A stretch of DNA of 64,000 nt, taken from assembly GCF_051014445.1 (NCBI RefSeq), contig NC_135147.1:26936479-27000478 (forward strand). Reading direction: 5' to 3'. A program made the position numbers and the translations under genes. Position 1 is the stretch's first letter. The number at the start of each line of letters is the position of its first letter. Origin of the DNA: Colletes latitarsis (lineage: Eukaryota > Arthropoda > Insecta > Hymenoptera > Colletidae). The notes under the pieces were generated by a model. That model saw only the letters and a program-made list of their open reading frames with translations, was not told the origin of the DNA and ran no database searches. Shown here piece after piece: positions 32,201 to 47,200 of this stretch.

Positions 32201-35200
32201 TCTACATCCACAATCTTTCAAACTGGGTCATTTGCCTCGCGTTTCCGACGCTCGAACACAGGATCTAAGCGTATCCTAGACTTCAGAGTCTCTACATACT
32301 CGAGACTCTACGTACCCTACGTACTGTCCGATCCTCGATCGGTCCAGGGAAGAAATTCTTATCAATTTTCCAGGAGATGCTCGCGGTCTGGGCGTGCGTA
32401 AACAAATTCGGCAGTGTTTGCTCCCGGTGTCTCGAGTGGTATGTCTTTCTCGCCACGGGACTGGCCTGACAGGCCGGAGGAGGAGTACGGTTCTCACAGA
32501 CATAATAATAATTCGGGACTTCATCGTTCGGACCTCCCGTGCTCGATGACGTTGCGCTTCGCGCGGCTAAATCGCTCCTTTTGTCCAGGACCGACGTGGC
32601 CGTTCTTGACAGCCCCTCGCCAACTGACAAGGGATGGACTGCTCGTTGGGTTTCAGTAGCTCGAATTCAGAGGCTCGACCGTACGGTGTCTCTGTTCCTT
32701 GCACGGTCCGTGCTGTGCTACCTCGAGATCGCGTCACCATTCCACTTTTCTCCGTTCCATGCGCTCTCCTCCTTCTGATTCTACGGTATGAAGAATTATT
32801 TTAAACCACGTAATGCGCGTGCACGTCGCTCGGAGAATGCGGACGTTCGTCCAGTACGAGTGTACGGTTCGTTATTGTTGCAACAATGCCTCGGTTATGC
32901 TAAATACTAAGCCTTACGGGGTGGTCCACTAGAAACCGCTGTTACATGTAGCATTTAAATTCCTTTGGGTGATATCAGGATGGAGATTCAACCTTACCAC
33001 AACGTCTATCAACACAATTTAAAAAACTAATTTCGCATATTTGGGACATCTTTGTCCTCAAGATCTTGGACAGTTGAATCGAGAAAAGGTGTTGTTAGAA
33101 GTAACGTTAATGTTAAGGGAAATGCTGCCGCAAAATGGCCAAACGGCACCGTAAGACTAAGACAAAAATGAAATTACTATCCCCGGTTTCTCCAATATGT
33201 TTTGCAGTCTCGCGGCTGATGGGCGCCGCGGCGGCGGGCGCCGGGTCCAACATGGCCGGCTGCTCGGTGGGCCAGTCAATGGGTGACGTGACGAAATCGT
33301 CGGGCATGGGAATGGGCGTCGGCGTCGGTGTCGGCGTTGGCATGGGCGTCAGCGCGATGCAATTTCCCCACCTACCCCAGAGACGAAAGCGTCGCGTTCT
33401 GTTCACTCAGCACCAGGTTCACGAGCTTGAGAGGCGGTTCAAGCAGCAGAAATACCTGAGCGCGCCTGAACGGGAACACCTAGCCTCTCTGATCAATCTC
33501 ACCCCCACTCAGGTACGTGTAAAACTTTTTTTATTATCATCCTCTGTCGCTTGGTCGCCTTGCACGGTTGGGTCTTGTTTCAAGAGTGTGAGACTTTCCA
33601 ATGGAACAAGATCACAATGTTGGCGTTACTATGTAAGAACTACAGGGTACCTTTGAGCCCTCTGCTTGACAAACGACGGGATCGACTTGCAGATTGGAAG
33701 CCTGATGGAACACACATGTTCAAAGTCTTTTTGAATATTTAGAAGAGAATTATACTGACATACAAATGAGATGACTTACTGTTATCTGCTGTTGGGTCGG
33801 ATAAGATGGTTATCAGAGGCAGTATTTCAGGTTCATCTTGAGAACGACGTAGGAACGAGACCTATATTAAAATAGAAACCTGATGTAATGCAGTGTGAGT
33901 TTAGAGGCCTCAAAGATGGCCGCCATTACCAGTTAGACTAATTTGCCTTTGACCCTAGCTGGTCACGCGCGTAGGGTAGTCGCTCCAGAACGAAGATCGA
34001 CCCCCTGAAGCTTCGGAGGCAACGTTTTCGCAGGGATGGGATCAGAAATAGACCTAACTGACATCCACAGATACCTATAAACCGTGTTCCGTTAGTCAAT
34101 ATTCCACGTACAGTGGTCGACGATATTTCTAACGTTAACGATTAAAGGTTTTGGAGTTTCGTGTTCGTTGGATTTCTATTTCCCTCCTGTAATCGGTATC
34201 GACGGTCCGTCGGGACTAATTACAACGTAGCGACGTCGTAATCCGCGTCGATTTCGCCTCGATCGGTCCCGGATCGACCCACCTGTTTCCTCCGGTTGTA
34301 GAACGCGATGCTCGAGATGGTGGACGAACACTCGCACACGCGTACACGCACACGTACGCTGGCTGCATGACGAGGATTAATTGCTGAGAGGAGATTAATT
34401 GCAGGGAGCAGGTGGTGGGTGTACGCGTGGGTGTATCTGCGTCTCTCGGCCAATCGGATCGATCGACCTCAGGGGCGTTGGTTGCTTCGGAGTTGTTAGT
34501 CGGAAACGTCGAGGCGGCTGCTGTCGAGCAGAGACATTCGATTATCGTCGACGAAATTCCATCGAAACTGGCGGACATTTTTTCGAATTACCTGTCACGC
34601 GAACGTCGGTCCATCGAGCAAAGGCGATTTCGAGCTTTACTTAAAACTAGTAACTTGAGAGCGAGTACTATACTCCTTCCCAACGGGTAACGGATGTTGA
34701 GCAATTTTGGTAGCGATTAGATGGCTATCCAGGTAAAATCTAGTACCGAAAGTGTTAAGCAAATCGTCGAGGACGATGTTGGGAATAGCCCTTGAGAGAC
34801 TGTGTTTGTTCGAGACGCGAGAGAGAACGGAATTCGACCAGGTAGGCCTCGGGATCTTTGGTTGGACAGTCCAGCGGAACGACGCACAAATATTGTCTTA
34901 AGAACCCGAAATTTTTCTCTCCGTTCGATCGACACGGATTAACTATGGCTGACGTAAGTTTCGTGAAAGCTAGAATACTCGTGGGTAGCTCGGAGACGCT
35001 CAACATCGTCTATTCCCATTTTTCTACAACCGAGATTAAGAAATTTCGTATATCTTATACCTGGCATGCCACTGGATCCGTTTCGACAGCATGTATTCGC
35101 ACTTATAAAAGTTAGGCGAAGAATATAACGATTTCCATTTCGTGGACGTTAGATTACCCATTGTGCATTCTCGATAAGACGTGGACTTTTACATAGGTTT

Positions 35201-38200
35201 TCTCTATTGTTTTCGGTGTCTCCTGGGGATGCGCGTGGGTGGATTCGAGCGGAATCGTTTCGGCGGTGGCCATTTAAAATAGTCGGGCCAGAATCAGACT
35301 TTAACGAGCAATCTTCATTGGGTAGACAGGTCTGCCCGGCTCGATGCGGCAGTCTGGCAACAATAAATAATTGTTGCTCAGCTCATTGGTTGCATCCTGG
35401 TCGCTCGTCCCCTCGTTCAGTCTGCCGTTTCGTCTGCGACGCGTCTCTCCGTTCAATCCGTTCGTCGTGCATATCCACTGCTGGTCCATTCACGATCCTG
35501 TTCGAACGAATTTAATGAATACTTGTTGACACGATACGAAGGATTTATTCAAATTGTCCTCTTTTTCTCATCTCTTAAATAGCAAAAGACATTTGCAACT
35601 CGGGGTTTTCCTTTTAAAACGTTGCAGACCCTTAATAATACAAGAGGGGAGAAGTAAGTAGGAACTTCCATTAAACATAGAATAATATATAAAGGGTTGT
35701 TAATTAGTCTCGATAAAATTCATTTCTATCCTTCTGATTTTACATGGCGATCATGGTGGATCATCGAAACGCGTTTCCTTGGGTTCTGCCCCAGTGGGAC
35801 GAGTGGGTAGTTCGAAAGGAGGTGAATCCGTGTTAAAACGTGGTCGATTCGAAAGGGGGCGGGTAGAGGGGATAGAGCTTGGTCTCGCGGCTCCCTAAAC
35901 CGGAAGTCGTCGTGGCTCCCCCGGACGACCGCGTAGCGGGCAAAGTCGGGCGCGGAAGTCCGCAAAGAGGGCTGATTGCAATCAGCCGCGGATTTTCGCG
36001 TGGCTCGCCGCGGAGGGCGAGTTGTGCGGAGGCGGCACATAAGTTTCGATAACGAGTTTCAGACTCGATGGCACTCGGGATCTCGCTCGAGCCGTGAATG
36101 CTGGCCACCGAAGGCCAGAGCCACGGAGAAGCGGGACGCCGAAAGAGAGGCTACAACGAGAGAAAGGGAGACGCGCGTACCTAGGGGGCCGGGTGCTGAT
36201 CGTTCTGTATATACGTGTACACACGCGCATACACACACAGAGACACAGACAGACGAAGAGACATACACGCGCGCGTGTGTCGCAGACTCTTGAACTTCTG
36301 GGGACAAATAGAGACCAAACGAGCTCCCGGTATGACGTGCACGCGTGTCTACGTGTGTGTGTTCTCGCGCGTGTGTGTGTACGCGTTTGTGTGTACGCGC
36401 GGGCACACTGCCACCCTGCGGTACCATCCACTTACGGCCACTCGAAGTCTACGTACGAGAAGTCGTGCTCTGTAGGTAGATCGCGATGGCTGGCACCCGG
36501 GGAGACTAACGAATCATTATGCGAGAACTCTGCACGGATCTTACATACGTGCCCTCGCAGACGCTACGCCGAGACGATACTCCGCGAGGAACGCGGGAAA
36601 CCTGAGCGTGGCGAGCGAAAAAAGGACGATTCTATCTGCTAGATGGAGGAAGCGAGAAGAGAGGCCAAAATAAGACGAAAATCGAGAATGCCAATTTGTC
36701 GTAAGCGAAATTGATGCATTAGTCAGTCCCCGAGAAGCTTAAACGAGGGAATCGAGGAACGCGGCGTCAGTTGGGCGCGTAAAATACTAAATTCCTGGTC
36801 GAAACTGCCGACTAATCCGAGGTTACCATTCGAGGGTTCCATTAAACGCGGAGACAGGAGGATATTTTCATCGCGGGAAAAGGCTGTTGCGGATTCGACG
36901 GTCCTCGAGGCGGATTCTTTGGGACGCGATCGAGAATCGATACTGAATTAACGAGTCGAACGACTCGTAACGAACGGAGAAGTTACACCGATCGGCGCTC
37001 TTCAAGACACTCGAGCCTCGAGTTCGACGCGAGCGCACTCTCGATGGGCTTGTAAAGGATCGAGAGATGCCGACGAAAAAAAAAAAAAAAAAAAAAAATG
37101 AATTTTCTGCCTATCGTTTCGTATTCGGCCGATCGACAGGGGCCAAAGTGCCGCATCGACCGTTTCCGGGGCGAACGTCACGCAGAATCGACCCCGTTTC
37201 GGGTAACGAGACCTCTCGAGGAACGGCGTCGAGCAGCGATTTCTTTCGGCTCGTTGAGGCCGATGATGGATGATGACGCGATCCGCGGCCTGACGATGAA
37301 AATACCGCGGTTGGCAGACTCGACCTCGAAGCTTTTCTAGCGACTACGAGTTACTCTCGACGCTTCCTGCACCTCAATTACGAGAAAAGGGAACAATCTC
37401 AACGATTCTTGTCGTATTTATACTTCCTTTTCTATGCGTTAACCGCTATCCGATACTACGGTCATTTAGCTCCCCAAGATGGATGCAACAAGAACCACTG
37501 CTCCCCACTTTTCCGCCATTGCGAAGTTCCGTTTTATTTATACTAGACGAGGACGCTTCTTCTTCCAGTTTGGGTGGCCACGAACTTCAAATACGAATCT
37601 AGGACTTCCAAATGATCAACGTTTCCCTTTGGCACGCGTACGCTTCCTGTAAAATATTCATGTAGTTTTTGAGAACGAAATCAATTTGTCGTTCGAAACC
37701 ATTACCAACCCATCGTTTGGTTGTATTCCTGTGCCGAGTAATCTGTCAAAGGATCACGACGAGATCCTACGATCCTGTCGATCGTGTTCCCGAGGAGGCG
37801 TAGAAGCGTCGCGCGTGTTTGCACGGCATTGACCCAGCACAGTACTCTTCAGGGCTCCCTCCTCGGGGTCCAACGGCGCTGTACGAGGTCGAAGAGGGTA
37901 GATTCGGTGGTAGGCAAACCCATTATCATGATTATCCCCCCGCAGCTGAATCGCGGGACTCGCGTTTCCAAGTTGACGCGTTTCCTTCCAACCTTTCCCT
38001 GCTTTCTTCCACCCTTCGTCCTCCATTTTCCGGGGGACGGAATCTTTTCCATTTAAAGATCTCGATCGTTCACGGTTATTTCAGATTTGTAACGCTGCTT
38101 CTGCTGGAACGAGATTAAACTATTAATATTCACTATTGAAACGTTGCAAAATCACTTTGGATACTTATGAGAATTTCGTCCTTATCTTGATCAACAAAAT

Positions 38201-41200
38201 GTTTCTGTTTCTATAGCAAGCAACCATGGTGTTCTTGAATATCTTCGACACTAAGGCAAACTGGGCCGAACGATCCCGAGTTCCGAGTCGTCGTCGCGCC
38301 GAAAGTAAAATGGCGGAAAACCCGCGGGGCGAATCGACGGGTCCGCGTGCCGTAATTAATGGCGCCGAACGAATTAAACGAGCCATTCGGAACTCGAAAT
38401 TGATCGCGACAATTTAAATCGCGAGAGACCGACGCTGGTCTCTCCGCAAATTATGCTCGGTGAGTTACATCGAGTTCGAAGCTCGTTAAAAGCCGCGAAA
38501 GACTCGGGGAGTTTGCGTGCTGCGTCGGTTAACCGAGAACGAGCGAGAGAGAGAAGTTAATTAGAAGGAAGAGGAAAAAAAAAACGAACGTGACAGAAAA
38601 CGGAGAGAAATGGGGGGGAAGAAGAAGAAGAAAAAAAAAGAAAATATATATCAAGGGCGAGAGGGGGAGAGAAATAAAAAATAGAGAAGGGAGACATTAA
38701 TTAAAGTGCAAAACGGACGGCGAGCGCCTGATCAAAAGTTAAATAATTAATAGAAGGCTGAAAGTTCGGGGCGAGATCGCGATTAACGAAATATCCAACG
38801 AACCGAGGTATTCGCGGCCGGGGAAACGCCACCGCGAACGAGAAGAAACAACGCCAGCGGGGCACCGCCATTGTTCCGTTCGAACAATGACGTTTGACGT
38901 ATTGTTCGAGCCGGCTGGATTGTCCGGCGATCCTTCCAATTCGTCTTTCGCGACCGTCAAACGTTTTTCCGCGCGATCCATATTGTTCCTCCGGCCGCTG
39001 ATGGCCTTATACCATCGGAATCGCGTAATGTATTGTTCCACCGGTCGTATTGGCCATTTCGATCGTTGGACGGTTCCGTAATAACCGCGACAACGCACCG
39101 AATTCGTCAAAAATTTAAGACACGAATTGAATAGCACGAGCATTCGAATTGGGGAATCGTAATTGGCGGCTGCAGGCTTCCGTTAACACGTTGACTGCCA
39201 GACCAAACCCCTCAAATTGCCCACGAAAACGAAACTTTGTTTATAATTAATGATTTATTTAAATCCAAAAGTCATATTTAGATTTGTTTTCTTTAACATT
39301 TAATCTTGAGAATTAATTCTTTTAGCTCCTTAGTGGAAAACAGTGTCAGTCAATGTGTTAAGGGATAAACCCTTTGAAACAGAGAATAACAGGTGTCAGT
39401 AACGAAGGACCCAAAGAGAGATAAGATACAAGAAGAATAAATAAAAACAAAAATGAGAGAAATATTTATAGCGATCCTGAGAATTCAAACGTCGTAGATC
39501 CGTCTAGGCCAATCGACTTCTGTATCCGCGAAAGACAATTTGCATAAGGACAGGATAAAATCCCTTAGACGCACGAGCCTTCCGCAAACAGTATTAAAGG
39601 CTCCTTCCCGACGAGCAAATTTGTAGCGAGCTTTGCTCGATGGCCAGGATCCACCCTTTGAATGTGCATATAGAACCACCTAATATTCCCCCGGTCTACG
39701 GGGCGAAGCGTAGAATGTTTATGCAGGCTACTCGAGGATCAACGCATTCTCCGCCGGTATCGTATAATACGAAACAATATTTGCGCGATGGACGCTCTTA
39801 AAATACCCGCCAACTATACGCTTGGACGTCGATAATTCTAAAGGATCGATCGAAACCTCCATTCGTGGGGCGTTCGTCTCTCTGGTAACGCGTTGACGAA
39901 TTTTATTAGTTATCGGGGAACAAAATTTGTCCAGACGCGATGGCGACGAGCCGTAGAGCACTTAATATCGACTGCCTTAAAACCCGATCGGAATAGGACA
40001 TCTTTCGTACGAGTTGCGGATGGGTGGTTGGCTGCGTTCGATGGCCATCTTCGTCGAAGCCCGATACCGATCGACCATTTGAAATTTTGAGAGCGGGAAA
40101 AGGGGTGAAATCCCGGAGTGCGTGAGCGAGCAAGAGAGAGAGAGGAGGCGGACCAGAGGGAGTGTAATTTGCCTCTAATGCGGCACTCGACGAGGCAGCT
40201 GGCTCTCCTCTTCTCCATTCGCCGGTCGGCCGCAACCGGTAACAGTAGCGATAATAATAACAATACCGGCAACAATGCCAGGAGTGGCCAGCCATTGTAA
40301 CAATGGGGAGACTGCACTTGGAGTAACAATGCGAGCGCAAAATGGAGGGACGCATCTGTGTGTCCCGTGCCAAAGAGACGCCAGAAAGGGGGATCGACGT
40401 GTCCCGGAGGGGCGAGGAGGGCCAACCTAGTCCCAAAGATGGGAAACGGATCAAACGGAACGGGAGAAACGCGTGAAACTTTACGCTCGCAACGATACCG
40501 ACGCCACCGAACGCTCCTAACACCCTGCAACCATCATACACGGGGGCGCGAATGGAAACTTCAGGCTCGATTCGCGACAAGCAAAGATTTGCGTAAGTTT
40601 GATCGAACGAAAGTTAAACGAAAGATCGCGCGTTTCGAATTGGTAGAAAAGATCGGGAAAGTAAACCTCATATTTCGCGGATGCCACGTGCGTGAAATTC
40701 CTCGGGTGTCGAAATGCGTGCGGTTAATTGGACGTCGAGGAACGCGTGCGCGTATCTCTCGAGTGCACTCACGGCTCCCTCGCATAATAACGCACGCATG
40801 AATATGTCGTCGGGTTTTGCGACCTCCTCCCGGTACCGACACGCAACCGGCAGTGTGTGGCCGACGTAATTGCGTTCCTCTCCTTTTTACCTCGTCTTCG
40901 GGGTGTCTACGGGTCACTGAAAAGGTCGCTGAGGATTCTTCGTGAAGCTGGTGACACTGGAACCTCGACCCCCTGCAATGGTTTCTCCTTTTAACGTCTT
41001 TATTACAAGCTCACTTAATACCGACTATTATTATTTTTTAAATTTCATGCAGTCGATCCCCGAGGGACCAACGCAAAGCTCACCCTTGTTAATATCTCGA
41101 TGTACCGCGGAGCTATCGTAAATGGAGTTTGCTAACGTTTAACAAATAGAATTCAGGTTCTACTAAGAGGAATTTCAATTATAGCCTCTTACGGTGCTAA

Positions 41201-44200
41201 GTGCTTCTTGCTTTGTTTGTTTCATACACTATGCTTGCGCAATACGGCCCGTGAATGAACAAAAATGAACGGTAGTCGTTGATGCAACGGTTTCTCGAAC
41301 GTCGTGCGAGTCAAAATTTTAAGAATCTGCAGGACGGTTGCGTAACAAACGGATCACGACGGGCGATTAAAAACGCCCGAGAGTAGGGCCTCTATCCGCT
41401 TACGTTTCTAAACAGTTTCTCCTCTTCTCTCTTTTATTTGAAAAATAATCGTTAACGATCGTCCTCCGCCGCGGCGCGGAAACGAAAAAGCGATACGAGC
41501 GCCGGCTCTATGAGTTTTTCAGTGTGTTTGCGTCAATTATCGCGACGAAGAGGCAGCTCACGAGTGTATTGTAAATACACTCGAACCGCGGCTGTCGCGT
41601 AATACGCCACCCAATTTCTTTTTATGCCTCGCCCCCGTAGAACGCGGAGGCGTTCTTTGTGATCCCGCTGCACTTTCGGGACGGTCGCGCGAGGGTGCAT
41701 ACATTTCAACCGCAAACATCCGCGTCCCTACCCCCTGGTTGGATCATCCCCAAAGAAGAAATTAGAGGAGACGAAAAGCGCGATCAACGAGGGTCGTCCC
41801 CGGGAACGTCCTCGCGTTTTCCTGGAAAAATTCGAGTGCCGGTTGAAAAAGACGTACGCGACGTTTAATAAACTATACGTACAGTAAAAATCAAGTAGCA
41901 AGATGGTATTAATCGATAACCGACGTCGTTCGATGAGCCTGTGGGGGACGGCGGTCGACGGTCGCCATCTTGGCTTTTATTATGCGCTATGCAACGACAA
42001 GATGGCGATTTTCTCGTATTCCTTAGATTTGAAATCAGTGTTTAAACGTACCGGTAACGGAGCAACGGTGGATTTAAAGTTCCGCAGACGCGTTCCGTGG
42101 GCTCGTTAAGGGTGAAACTGTAAAGTCATTTCTATTTGCCGGGCGTAAGAGCCCCCGGGTTTTCAGACGTCCCCGGCTGGTAATCGGTAAGTCATCCCCG
42201 GCCGATGGTATTGAGTTAAAACAACAAAAGGGAGGCGGGAATCGTGTTTGCCCACGGGCCACCACTCAGGAGGGTCAACACGGGACAATTAACAGCCCTA
42301 ATCATAATTTGACGTTGCCTGATCCTTGGGTATCCGCAGCCTAGTCGTCGCGGTTCATCTGCGACGGGATAATGTAATTTTTCCAGCGACTTCCGGACCC
42401 CGCGACAATTCTTTCTCGCCGGGCGCCATTACTGCATGATACGTTCTCCGATTGGAGCGAATCTGTCGACAAATTAGCTAGATATACTACTCTTAATATT
42501 ATAGGTTACTCTGAGAAGAATAGCATATGTCGAACCTGATAGATAATTCCAAGTTTCGCTCCACCTCTGTCTTGTTTATTCGCAGCAAGGTGAAGAGGAC
42601 CTACGGGAAGATGAATATAATTAGCAAGAGGGTTAATTGCGAGTGTAGGGACTCTATTGCGCCAACGATACCCCGATATTTCCTCCGCGTTGTCTCCAGC
42701 GAAGGCAGCTAGCCGCAGGCAGTCGGATGCGTTTAGAAATCGTTCGGAACACCTCGAGTGGCAATCCCCGTCGATTACACGCGTCTTTCTTTCGAGCAAC
42801 AGGACCGGGGGAGCCCCGGAGAGCGTAGCCGGAGGCAGCCACACGGGGCTTCCGGCGGATAATCCGTCGGAAAGTTGGTGTCGGATGAAATTGCCCGAGG
42901 AAGCGATTGTGCCTAGGAAGGGTGGCGGTGGTGGTTTTGCGTCAACCCTCGATGCACGACCGCGTAATGACGTTAACGCTAACTTGATCAATCGTCCACT
43001 TTAACAACCCCCCTCCCTGCCAGGTTCGTCGCCGGATGTACGGACTCGCCTCTGTCGAGCATAAGCCGAACAGGTACTCGATGTTCCTCCCGAATGTCGT
43101 GCGTCCGTTTGATGAACTACCCTCCCGGATTTATCGTTATTCGATACACTAATTGATGTCAGACCCGGGAGACGAATGGTCCAACAGGAGCGAGAGAGAA
43201 TCGCGTGCGTTCGGGATACGGATATCCTCGGATGAATAATTTCTCGAAAGCCGCGCGGAATTTTTTAAATGTCTGCGACAAAGTGGAGGATCGACCGCGG
43301 GTGCATTTCGACCGTGAAGGTTTCACGGACGGCAAAAGGGGGGGAAAAAAAAGGAATTCGGCTCGGTAACCGCAAAAATTAACGAAACCGTCGAGGATGT
43401 ACGTGCGCGTCTCTCTCCAAAGGGTGGATTTAAATCCTTTCGAACCGCGATCTCCACACGCGCTACAAATAATTTCCGATTTTACGGACCCCCTGCGGAC
43501 GTAAAATAATTCGCGATATAGCTCGAGTCGCGGAGGACTAGTATTTAATCGAACGTAATATTAATTCTGCTTTGTTCTATGAGTATTTCTATATTATACA
43601 GAGTGTATGGTCATCCCTGGGAAAAATTTTAATGGGGGATTCTAGGGGCCAAAATAAAACGAAAATCAAGAATACCAATTTGTTGATGGAGGCTTCGTTG
43701 AAAAGTTATTAAAAAATTAAATTGAAAAATCTGAAAAATCATTCTGGAAAAATTATTTTTGGTTGCGGGGGTCGATTACAAGCATTTTTGGTCATTAGAC
43801 ATACCCTCGAAATCCTACCCAATTTCAAGCAAAAAATTCGAGTAGGTACTGAAATTTTTAGACGAAATTAAAAAATTTCAAATCATGCTAAAAAAATTAT
43901 ATTTAATTACAGGGGCTAATTACAAGCATTTTTGGTGAATAGGCATACCCCCGAAATCCTACCCACTTTCAAGAAAAAAATTCAGTATGGGCGGAACTTT
44001 AAACGTTAATAACTTTTTAACGAAGCCTCCATCGACAAATTAGTATTCTTGATTTTCGTCTTACCTTGACCTCTAGTATCTCCCATTAAAATTTTTCCCA
44101 GGGTTGGTCGAGCACCCTGTATATTTATCTACAAGCACTGTTCTCGATCTACGTACTCGCAATTAGAGGCTCGTTCGCAACGAAAACTAATCCCAGAGTC

Positions 44201-47200
44201 AATATTGTGGACGTCCTCCATCGACCAGACTGTCCGTAAATCATCCGTGAAAGCTCGTTTCCGCCAATTAGCCCGGAAGGAACGTGTCGACAGGTCTCTG
44301 TTGGACTTTCTTGGAGAAGAAAAGCCTCGTCCGCCTCGTAGATCCGCATGAACGCTCACGGGAGGCGTTTCATTTACTTACCCGACCGAACCAGAGTTAA
44401 CCGCAAGTTAATCGGAAGTTAAAGCTAAGCTCCCCTTTCCTCGACGGTGAGCAAACCTCCACCGGACCCCCGCGGGCCCCGTTGCCTTTTTGCACGGGGC
44501 CCCGACGTGCCCGTCCAAGGCAAACAAGGCCTTCCCCAACAGATTGCTCCGGGTCCATAGGATCTTATGCAGCCATTTTCCTGCAATTTTCTAGCCTCGG
44601 TTTTAACCACACGCGAGTCTGCAACACTGCAAAATATTAAAATCGATGAGGATGTCGCATTCTCCATTTTTCTAACAATTCGATTAACTATCGGAGGAAC
44701 GTTTTTACAAAATGAGTCTTTTCCCCGGTTTTCGAAGGGGGTAAACAGGCACCGACGAGGGGTTTTTCCATCGAACAAAGCCAGCAGCGCGGAGGTAGTA
44801 TCGATGCCTGAATTGGCACGAGGGAGTCTGCATCACCGGTTGGCAGAACCGTGAAAGATCCCGTCTCCATCGACGGGATGAACCCGTCGGAGGGAATTGT
44901 TATTTCAAGGGAACGGCCCGTCCGTCATTCCGTTTGTCCGTCGCTCCCGCAACGATGTGGTGTGTAAACAGAGAAAGTTGAACGAGATAGGGATATAACT
45001 GGTGTGTACTCGCAGAGGAGGAAAGAAATTCGAGGCGGACGCCCGATCCCCGACGACGAGGACCTTCCACAATCGAAACGACGTTTCGCTGAATCTCTAC
45101 TCGGACATCGATCGTTCTTTCCTTCGGAATTATAGGCACGCCGTGTTGACTCGTCCGCCATCGTAGAAGTTTAGAAAGCGTCACGATGCGTAACAGCTTT
45201 CTCGACTGCTCGAACGCCTGAAAATCAATCAGTTATTAATTCACTCCAGTCGAAATATCTCGGATATTGCGTTTTTCGTTCGAACAATCGATTCGTTAAG
45301 ATTCCAAGACTACCGCGCGGGGATCGTGCCGTCCCAGCGACGGTGTCGAAAGGGTTCGAGAGCCAAGGTTAAAAAGTGGTCTCAAGAAAAGTGACGAGGT
45401 GGAGAGTGGCAAATTCGCCCGGGTTAGAGTCGGAACTATCCAAGGAGGGCGGATCGAGCCCTTATTTCCGACGTCTGAAAGAGAACTCCGCGGGAAAGAG
45501 AGTCGCGACACGCGAAAGAGGAGAAACGCGCGTAGAAGCGAGCAGGCTGTTTGTAGACCTCTCGAAGTCGCCGCACGCCCGAAACTCCGCCGGCTTCGAC
45601 GAGTGGATTATCGGTGGAAAAAGGAATTAACGAACGGGAGCGGCGAGAGAGTACTTACCTCGTCTAGTAAGTACCTCTTCGTGGCTTTTAGATAAGGTCT
45701 CTCTCAGCCCTACGCATCGGTCGCGGCACAAAGCGTACGCGGAAAGTCGCGCAACGACGCGTCGAGGGCTCGCCAAGCCCCCGGGATTCAAAGGAGCTTT
45801 TCTTTACGACTACGCCCCTGCCCGGGGCCGCGAATCCTCGTCTTCCGCGATCGTTCGTGATTTACACCGGCGAACGCTGATTTTCTAGCGCCTGGAAAGC
45901 GCTGGTGTAAGTTCCATACCCTTCGACAGGGGGTTGGAATGTTTACGATTCTTGTTCCCACTCGTTGCATCCATCTGTCGGATCTTCGTGTCTTCTGGAT
46001 CAAATTGGTTCTCGTCTATTGCTTCTGCTTTGTCTGGAGGCCCTGAAATATGTACAATCCTGAATGTAAGCTGTAGGTGGCAGTGTGATGTGAGTGGAAT
46101 GTTAGAAAGGATTGTGGGACGTAGGAATAATTAGCGATTGAAGCACTCGATGGTCTATTAATGTACTGATATGACAGTTGGAATATTTACGATTCTTGTT
46201 CTCACTCGTTGGATTCATCTGGATCTTCGTGTCTTCTGGATCAAACTGGTTCTCGTCTATTGCTTCTGCTTTGTCTGGAGGCCCTGAAATATGTACAATC
46301 CTGAATGTAAGCTGTAGGTGACAGTGTGATGTGAGTGGAATGTTAGAAAGGACTGTGTACTGACTGTGTACTAATGTACTGATATAACAGTTTCCTCGAT
46401 TACTAGGAGGATTGTAAGACTCAGGATCATGGAATCGAGGAATTGTGGAACCAGCAGAGTCACCGATAGAACGATTGGTATTCGAGTAGCACACGCGAGG
46501 CGGCGAACGCGATGGGGGAGAAAGAATTTTCGAGGGTGGCCGATCCCGCTAATATTCAAAGAATTAGACAGACGGTGGCAGGCACTCGAGACACGGTCTG
46601 CTGCACGGGGGCCCCTTAAAGTGCTTTCGTTGCATTCTCAGCGCGCATAACTTCGACAATGGGGGTTACAGAGGGCTACAGGGGGATTGCAGCGGGTTAC
46701 AGCCACTCGAGTGGGAGGTTACAGCGAAGCAACATATAGGTCGAGACGAGCCTTTGATTCGTGCGATAAAAATCGAGCTTAGGCCTACCTTTCACACATG
46801 CCTCTAATTTGACCCCTTTGTCCTCCTTCTGGAATCCTCGAATCCGCTGCTCCTGTAGAATAAAAAAACCCCATTCAACGCTTAATCTTTCCGTCCAGAA
46901 CTTTCTGGTTAGAATCATGCGTGCACTGTAATCTCCACAACGTTCGAGTCTCTTACCTTATCAACATGTTGGCCAAGCGTGCTCCTTTTAGACTGATGCT
47001 AAACTGCTTTGTAACAGACTGATAGGAACTAGAACTCAATCACGATAGTGATTTGCTTTCTGTTCGCGAGTCTGGCCCGTGATAGTCATGTTTGGGCCAA
47101 AATCTTCATCGCGAGTCAATCTCGTTAAAGTACGGGGTTGAGCGTATCTTCGGTGACCGGAATCCTCTCGATTGGATCTCGAAACACGCGGATCTTAACA

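Noticed and set aside
36094..36642. 182-residue frame in scro intron 2
   Set aside because: Arises from CA/CG microsatellites (His/Arg/Thr/Val runs). No supporting splice or domain evidence.
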